Source: Bdellovibrionales bacterium
Lineage (GTDB): Bacteria; Bdellovibrionota; Bdellovibrionia; Bdellovibrionales; JAGQZY01
Reading direction: 5' to 3'
Length of the DNA stretch: 37,586 nt
Assembly: GCA_019750295.1 (NCBI GenBank)
Contig: JAIEOS010000130.1
Span: forward strand, 1 to 37,586
Shown piece after piece: positions 32,870-37,586 of the stretch; the stretch's first letter is position 1, and each line of letters opens with the position of its first letter. The notes under the pieces were generated by a model. That model was not told where the DNA came from. It worked only from the letters and a program-made list of their open reading frames with translations, and did not search any database. Both the position numbers and the translations under genes were made by a program.

Positions 32870-34228
32870 ATGTTTGATCGTTTGTCGGAGAGGCTTTTAG
32901 GGAGTGTTAAGCTACTGAGAGGCCAAAAGAAGATCACCGAAGAAAATATTCAAGAGACCATCAAAGAAATTCGCCTGAGTCTTCTCGAAGCAGACGTGAA
33001 CTTTAAGGTTGTAAAGACGTTTATCGATCGCGTGAAAGAAAAAGCCATCGGTCAAGACGTGGTCAAGGGCATTGATCCCGGTCAACAGTTTGTCAAAATT
33101 GTAAACGACGAACTCATCACTCTCCTTGGCGGCCAAACCGAAGAGCTTAAACTTACGGGTAGTCCGACCATTATTTTTCTCGTCGGTCTTCAAGGTGTAG
33201 GTAAAACAACGACGGCCGGCAAACTCGCTCGGCATATCAAAACGAAATTAAACAAATCGGTCGTTATGGCGTCCGTGGACGTCTATCGTCCTGCGGCCAT
33301 CGAGCAATTAAAGCAAGTGGGTGCACAGGCCGAAGTTCCGGTCTTTAACACCGACGCCAAACAAAAAGTCACCGAAACAGCGAAAGAAGTTTTGGCGTGG
33401 GCCAAGGCGCAAAGTGCGGAGGTTATTCTTCTCGATACCGCCGGTCGATTGCAAATTGATGATGAACTGATGACCGAGCTCTCTTCGCTCAAATCTGTTC
33501 TTAATCCTCAGGAAATCATTCTCGTCGCTGATGCCATGTTAGGTCAGCAGTCGGTGAATGTCGCCGAAGGCTTTAACGCCAAAATTCCTCTCACAGGTCT
33601 TATTCTGACGAAGATTGACGGGGATGCCCGAGGCGGAGCTGCGCTGAGTATTCGTGAATCCATTGGAGTGCCCATTAAGTTTTTTGGCGTGGGCGAAAAA
33701 CAAACGGCACTTGAAGTTTTCCACCCCGATCGCCTCGCATCGCGGATCCTAGACATGGGTGACATCGTGACTCTTGTCGAGAAAGCTCAGGAAGTCATCG
33801 ATGAGAAGTCAGCGATGGACTCCGCTCAAAAGATGATGAAGGGCGAGTTCACCATTGAGGACTTTTTGACTCAGATGCGCCAAATTAAAAAACTGGGAAG
33901 TATGGAAGGAATATTGAAGATGATCCCCGGCATGGGACAGTTGACGAAGCAAATGCAGTCGATGACTCCTCCCGATGAAGAACTTAAAAAAATGGAAGCC
34001 ATCATTTGTTCAATGACCCCTCAAGAGCGCAAAGATCACCGTATTATTAATGGTTCCAGAGTGGTGAGAATTGCGAAGGGAAGTGGCAATAAAGTTCAGG
34101 ATGTGAACAAATTCCTTAAAAAATTCGAGGCCTCCCGGTCGATGATGTCCCAGCTCATGAAAATGGGTATGGGTGGTGGCGGAGGCTTCCCAGGAATGGG
34201 TGGAATGGGCGGGAAATTCCCGTTCTAG
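32870..34228 (+). CDS. ffh: Signal recognition particle protein
   Basis: A 452-residue SRP54 GTPase that binds signal sequences with the 4.5S RNA and delivers ribosomes to FtsY. Seen: an N-terminal four-helix N domain, G1 GLQGVGKTTTAGKLA (106-120), DVYRPAAIEQLK, LDTAGRLQIDDELM, and TKIDGDARGGAALS. The Met-rich M domain follows (about 300-450) with MIPGMGQLTKQM, ending in a Gly/Met-rich tail. GAGGAGG precedes the start. It opens the conserved ffh-rpsP-khpA-rimM-trmD-rplS order. Confidence 0.98.
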   Translation: MFDRLSERLLGSVKLLRGQKKITEENIQETIKEIRLSLLEADVNFKVVKTFIDRVKEKAIGQDVVKGIDPGQQFVKIVNDELITLLGGQTEELKLTGSPTIIFLVGLQGVGKTTTAGKLARHIKTKLNKSVVMASVDVYRPAAIEQLKQVGAQAEVPVFNTDAKQKVTETAKEVLAWAKAQSAEVILLDTAGRLQIDDELMTELSSLKSVLNPQEIILVADAMLGQQSVNVAEGFNAKIPLTGLILTKIDGDARGGAALSIRESIGVPIKFFGVGEKQTALEVFHPDRLASRILDMGDIVTLVEKAQEVIDEKSAMDSAQKMMKGEFTIEDFLTQMRQIKKLGSMEGILKMIPGMGQLTKQMQSMTPPDEELKKMEAIICSMTPQERKDHRIINGSRVVRIAKGSGNKVQDVNKFLKKFEASRSMMSQLMKMGMGGGGGFPGMGGMGGKFPF

Positions 34229-34324
34229 TCCGCTTTGGGAGCGAAACTTCCTGTATTGTCCGATATTTAGGACGACTGGCCCCCATTAATTTTCTAAGAT
34301 TTCTCTTGATGACCACGATCAAAT

Positions 34325-34339
34325 CCGATAAACCATCGG
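34325..34339 (+). other. Leader hairpin upstream of rpsP
   Basis: CCGAT-AAACC-ATCGG, 24 bases ahead of the rpsP start in the 135-base gap after ffh. A TTGATG at 34306 could be part of a promoter, but no well-spaced partner is clear. Possibly a control site for the ribosomal gene; weak evidence. Confidence 0.3.
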
Positions 34340-34363
34340 TCTTAGCAAAGGTGAGGATATTAA

Positions 34364-34612
34364 ATGGTTGTTATCAGATTAGCTCGTTTCGGTGCAAAAA
34401 AAGTTCCTAAGTACAGAATCATGGTTGCCGATTCACGTCGCCCTAGAAACGGAAAATTCATTGAAAATATTGGTTATTATAATCCAAACCCATCTGGTCA
34501 GGATAAGAAACTTGTTCTTGATCTTGATAAAGCAAAAGCTTGGGTAGCTAAAGGAGCTCAACCTTCTGATCGCGTGCAAACGCTGATCAAATTGGCTGAG
34601 ACCGGAAAATAA
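34364..34612 (+). CDS. rpsP: 30S ribosomal protein bS16
   Basis: 82 residues. [40 protein letters not shown] is the hallmark N-terminal sequence of bS16, which binds and stabilises 16S rRNA during small-subunit assembly. [15 protein letters not shown] near the C-terminus also fits. Length is normal. GTGAGGA precedes the start. Standard position between ffh and the KH-protein gene. Confidence 0.98.
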   Translation: MVVIRLARFGAKKVPKYRIMVADSRRPRNGKFIENIGYYNPNPSGQDKKLVLDLDKAKAWVAKGAQPSDRVQTLIKLAETGK

Positions 34613-34685
34613 TTCCACAATTCAGTTGCAAAAGCTTTTTACCTATTAATAAAGTAATTATCAGGACAGGAAATAAGGAGAGAAA

Positions 34686-34937
34686 ATGGGGCACGATCCA
34701 TCTAGCTTGAAAGATTTGGTTGATTTCATGGCTCGATCGTTAGTCGATTTTCCAGAAAAAGTCAGTGTTCAGGAAGTTTCTGGAGAACAAACGACAGTGG
34801 TTGAGTTATCGGTCGCTAAAGAAGATCTTGGAAAAGTCATCGGAAAACAAGGTCGCACCGCTAAGTCCATGAGAACCATCTTGAATGCCGCGAGCACTAA
34901 GCTCAACAAGCGAAGCGTTCTCGAAATCATGGAGTAA
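34686..34937 (+). CDS. khpA: KH-domain RNA-binding protein (KhpA type)
   Basis: 83 residues forming a single KH fold. The RNA-binding GxxG loop is in [16 protein letters not shown], preceded by a beta strand and followed by helix and strand. Proteins of this size between rpsP and rimM are KhpA, an RNA chaperone-type partner in cell-size control and sRNA binding in other bacteria. AAGGAGAG precedes the start. The strong terminator follows directly. Confidence 0.93.
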   Translation: MGHDPSSLKDLVDFMARSLVDFPEKVSVQEVSGEQTTVVELSVAKEDLGKVIGKQGRTAKSMRTILNAASTKLNKRSVLEIME

Positions 34938-34970
34938 CGGAATTTAGTCACCCTACATAGAAATAAGTCG

Positions 34971-34997
34971 AAGGCGCTCGCGAAGCGCCTTTTTTTT
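34971..34997 (+). terminator. Rho-independent terminator after khpA
   Basis: AAGGCGCT, loop CGCGA, AGCGCCTT then a run of eight T. The stem is GC-rich and perfect. It ends the rpsP-khpA transcript, so rimM and later genes need their own promoter in the following 107 bases or readthrough. Confidence 0.9.
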
Positions 34998-35104
34998 CGA
35001 AGGGGCTCTAAAAGCTCCTTTATTTTATTTATACCCGCGCTTTTTTTCATAATCTCACCCAGAAAGCTGCTTTTCTCCCTAAAAACTCGTATAGCTACAG
35101 GCGT

Positions 35105-35647
35105 ATGTCGGAACAAATACCTAAAAATTTAAAGCCCGTTGGACGAATTCACTCCACACAGGGGTTGCGCGGAGAGGTTTTTGTGATCTTCTCGATCAAT
35201 CCCGAGCACTGGCTCGATCGTGCCGAACGCCTTTACCTCGGTAAAAACGATCAAGCCAAGCCCGAACGCGCCCTAGAAGTGGTTCGATTTCGCCCTCATT
35301 CCAAACAAGGACTGAATGGTTGGGCTGTTCTTTTTAAAGACATTCCCGATAAAAATCATTCGGATTTGATCGTGAAACAAACTCTTTTTGCCGACCCCGA
35401 GCTTTTTGTTTCGGCGGAAGGTGAGAATGTTTTCCTCAGTGAGCTTTTGGATTTTATAGTGGTCGACAAAACTCTCGGGGAGGTCGGTCCGGTGATTGAT
35501 TTTGCCAACAATGGCGGTCAAGACTTACTGATTGTTCTTAAGGACGAGGAAGAATACCAAGTTCCCCTCGTGAAGTCTTTTATCGAGAAAGTCGATTTTA
35601 AAAATAATAAAATATTTATGGACCTCCCCGAAGGACTCTTCGAGTGA
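35105..35647 (+). CDS. rimM: Ribosome maturation factor
   Basis: 180 residues. The N-terminal VGRIHSTQGLRGEVFV is the RimM beta-barrel signature (usually VGxIxxxHGLKGEV). The C-terminal PRC-barrel-like domain includes LSELLDFIVVD, GEVGPVIDFANNGGQDLLIVL and the ending FIEKVDFKNNKIFMDLPEGLFE. It assists 16S rRNA processing and 30S head assembly with S19. No strong ribosome site is visible. The stop overlaps the trmD start by 4 bases. Confidence 0.95.
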   Translation: MSEQIPKNLKPVGRIHSTQGLRGEVFVIFSINPEHWLDRAERLYLGKNDQAKPERALEVVRFRPHSKQGLNGWAVLFKDIPDKNHSDLIVKQTLFADPELFVSAEGENVFLSELLDFIVVDKTLGEVGPVIDFANNGGQDLLIVLKDEEEYQVPLVKSFIEKVDFKNNKIFMDLPEGLFE

Positions 35648-36426
35648 AGTTTAATATCATCACTGTGATGCCAGAGCTGATGATGCAGACCCTGCAATGG
35701 GGTGTGGTCGGTCGCGCCCTAGAAAAAAATATTTTTTCCGTGAATGTGATAAATCCTCGACAGTTTACGAGTAACGTCCATAAGACCATCGATGACACTC
35801 CTTTTGGGGGTGGCGATGGAATGATCATGCTTTATGAACCTTTGGCGCAGGCGGTGGAGTCGGTCGAGGGCTTCGAAAAAATTCCTAAGTATTTTATGTC
35901 ACCCACGGGAAAAAAACTCGATGAGAAATGGGTTCAAGACATCTCCAATCAAAAAGAAATCATAATCTTAAGTGGTCGCTACGGCGGCGTCGATCAGCGC
36001 CTCCTTCATAAGTATAATTTCATATCGATCTCCATCGGAGATTACGTGGTGAGTGGGGGAGAGTTGCCGGCGGGAATTCTTATCGATGCCGTCGCCAGAA
36101 AGCTCCCAGGGGTTCTTGGTAACTCGGAATCGTCCTCCTCGGATAGCTTCTCTAAAAACGGAATGTTCGAAGCTCCTTCGTTTACCAAGCCTCGCGAAAA
36201 TGCCGGAGGAAAAGTCCCCGATGTTCTCACGGGTGGAGATCATAGAAAGATTATCGAATTTCGTGAGCAAGTGGGCCTAGCTTTGACTCTCAAATGGCGA
36301 CCCGATCTGGTTCCAACGCTCTCCAAGAATGACATTCAAAGATTAAAGAACTATCTCTCCACTTACGATGCGGAAACATTACAGCTTTTAGGGCTGGATC
36401 GCGAATTTGTAGAAAGGCTCCATTAG
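35644..36426 (+). CDS. trmD: tRNA (guanine-N1)-methyltransferase
   Basis: 260 residues with a GTG start inside the rimM stop region (GTGA at 35644-35647) and AAGGA about 10 bases upstream. TrmD methylates G37 next to the anticodon and prevents frameshifting. Seen: FNIITVMPELM, DDTPFGGGDGMIM, the trefoil-knot SAM site LSGRYGGVDQR followed by SIGDYVVSGGELPA, and FEAPSFTKPR with VPDVLTGGDHRKI. Length is normal. Co-translated with rimM and the next methyltransferase. Confidence 0.98.
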   Translation: MKFNIITVMPELMMQTLQWGVVGRALEKNIFSVNVINPRQFTSNVHKTIDDTPFGGGDGMIMLYEPLAQAVESVEGFEKIPKYFMSPTGKKLDEKWVQDISNQKEIIILSGRYGGVDQRLLHKYNFISISIGDYVVSGGELPAGILIDAVARKLPGVLGNSESSSSDSFSKNGMFEAPSFTKPRENAGGKVPDVLTGGDHRKIIEFREQVGLALTLKWRPDLVPTLSKNDIQRLKNYLSTYDAETLQLLGLDREFVERLH

Positions 36427-37008
36427 ATGTCCACCCACGAAAAAGCTCCCTTAAGACAGGTGGCTGTCGGCCTAGTGCATTACCCCATTTTGGATAAAGC
36501 GGGGGATGTGGTCGCCACAAATATCACCAATTTTGACATTCACGATATTGCCCGCGCTTGCCGGGTTTACGGGATAGAAAATTATTTCATCATCCATCCG
36601 AATCGCGAGCAGCTGATGTTCGTGTCGCGCGTTTTAGACCATTGGAGAACCGGGCCCGGTGCCCATCTCAATCCCAAGCGCAAAACCGCTCTAGGACCAG
36701 TAAAGACGGCCGAAAGCATCGAGGATGCCCTTAGACAATGGGGTCACGAGGACGTGGAAGTGGTTGCCACCCACGCCCGCGAAAAGGCGGATATGCCCAA
36801 GGCGACCTTTCAGGAATTGCGGCAAAATATCGGGAATAAGCCTCATTTTATCGTATTTGGCACCGGCTTTGGATTGGCTCCAGACGCCTTTAATCAGTGC
36901 ACATTGCTCCTGGAACCGATCCGCGGAACACCCCCTGAGGATTATCGGCATTTATCCGTTCGATCTGCCGTAAGTATCTGTCTTGACCGGCTATTGGGTG
37001 CATGGTAA
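36427..37008 (+). CDS. SPOUT-like SAM-dependent RNA methyltransferase (PF09936-type)
   Basis: 193 residues starting directly after the trmD stop. VGLVHYPILDKAGDVVATNITNFDIHDIARA is the hallmark N-terminus of a family named SAM-dependent RNA methyltransferase, commonly encoded between trmD and rplS in deltaproteobacteria and thermophiles. FVFGTGFGLAP and LRQNIGNKPHFIVF fit the knot region. The substrate is unknown; rRNA or tRNA is likely given the operon. It is tightly coupled to trmD and precedes rplS by 36 bases. Confidence 0.88.
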   Translation: MSTHEKAPLRQVAVGLVHYPILDKAGDVVATNITNFDIHDIARACRVYGIENYFIIHPNREQLMFVSRVLDHWRTGPGAHLNPKRKTALGPVKTAESIEDALRQWGHEDVEVVATHAREKADMPKATFQELRQNIGNKPHFIVFGTGFGLAPDAFNQCTLLLEPIRGTPPEDYRHLSVRSAVSICLDRLLGAW

Positions 37009-37044
37009 CTAGTTCCCTCTTGACTGAAATATTAGGAGTTTTCG

Positions 37045-37512
37045 ATGCTTGATCTCGTGCAGCAGACAGTAAAAAGTTTCAACAAAACAAAAGGCAAAAA
37101 ATTGCCAGATTTCAAAACTGGCGACACTGTTGAAGTTTACGTAAAAGTAAAAGAAGGTGAAAAAGAGCGTGTGCAGTTATACCGCGGCATCGTGATTAAA
37201 CTTCAGGGCAAAGGCGCAGGCCGTAGCTTTACGGTTCGTAAAATTTCTGATGGGATCGGCGTTGAGAGAACCTTCCCGATGATCAGCCCAGTGATTGATC
37301 GCGTAGAGTTGATTGCTCACGGACAAGTTCGTCGTGCAAAACTTTACTATCTTCGTAACCTTGAAGGTAAAGCTGCAAAACTTCGCTCAGAGCTCGCTCT
37401 CGTCACCGAGTCATCAAAAGCGGACGAAGGCGCTGAAGGAACAACGGACGCCGCTGAACCAAAAGCTCCTAAGGCTCCAAAAGCCGAGAAAAAAGCCAAA
37501 GCTAAAAAATAG
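37045..37512 (+). CDS. rplS: 50S ribosomal protein bL19
   Basis: 155 residues. [33 protein letters not shown] and [19 protein letters not shown] are the bL19 core, which sits at the 30S-50S interface. The family is usually about 115-120 residues. Here the remaining 35 or so form an Ala/Lys/Glu-rich tail ending in repeated KAPK and KKAKAKK, probably disordered. TTAGGAG precedes the start. Last gene of the translation cluster in view. Confidence 0.98.
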   Translation: MLDLVQQTVKSFNKTKGKKLPDFKTGDTVEVYVKVKEGEKERVQLYRGIVIKLQGKGAGRSFTVRKISDGIGVERTFPMISPVIDRVELIAHGQVRRAKLYYLRNLEGKAAKLRSELALVTESSKADEGAEGTTDAAEPKAPKAPKAEKKAKAKK

Positions 37513-37586
37513 TCCGAATTCAAATTCGAAGACGAATCAAAAGGGTATGAAGGTTCCAGCTCCCTGCGTGCACTTTTCCACAACAG

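Overview
The window looks like a chromosomal segment from a Bdellovibrio-like bacterium (Bdellovibrionota or a close relative). This is an inference. It rests on a trimeric fibre protein ending in an intramolecular S74 chaperone, like the mosaic adhesive trimer (MAT) fibres known from Bdellovibrio; a deltaproteobacterial-type RNA methyltransferase between trmD and rplS; a fused IcmF mutase; and small secreted proteins with no recognisable family. I see no prophage, plasmid, transposase or CRISPR array.

Layout. (1) 1-5963: surface region with the 3' part of a large S74 fibre gene, then a secreted glycine-rich, collagen-like protein. (2) 5968-8120, minus strand: an unrecognised Rossmann-like protein translationally coupled to a short, plant-type RNase Z homologue. 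(3) 8270-10371: three tandem paralogous secreted cysteine proteins, converging on lgt (10373-11461, minus). (4) 11462-11890: the only gene-free stretch above 300 bases, holding a long inverted-repeat element. (5) 11891-20784: a co-directional metabolic run, sucA-sucB-lpd followed by a FadI-type thiolase and a FadJ-type multifunctional protein, joining beta-oxidation to the TCA cycle. (6) 20797-25892: a REP-like hairpin, a protein I read as a divergent RelA/SpoT-type nucleotidyltransferase, a thioredoxin-like lipoprotein, a TM2 membrane protein, a Cys-rich secreted protein, a DMT-family exporter and an SH3-like-repeat secreted protein. (7) 26139-31023: hbd, crotonase and icmF, a coupled set for butyryl/isobutyryl-CoA metabolism. 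(8) 31106-32749, minus: an AcuI/YhdH-type reductase and a TrmN6-like methyltransferase. (9) 32870-37512: the conserved translation and secretion cluster ffh-rpsP-khpA-rimM-trmD-SPOUT-like methyltransferase-rplS.

Genes are packed tightly: there are several 1-4 base start/stop overlaps, and convergent pairs either overlap or are separated by 1-4 bases. Against that background the intergenic palindromes stand out. Two of them (24428-24518 and 32756-32844) share an arm sequence and form a dispersed repeat family; two others (11533-11708 and 20797-20854) are unrelated to that family and to each other.

No complete new defence or mobile system is visible. The most novel candidates are the RelA/SpoT-like protein, the cysteine-paralogue trio with correlated cysteine loss, the plant-like RNase Z coupled to an unknown protein, and the GGTACC palindrome family, one copy of which is a perfect 41-bp-arm hairpin in the ffh leader.
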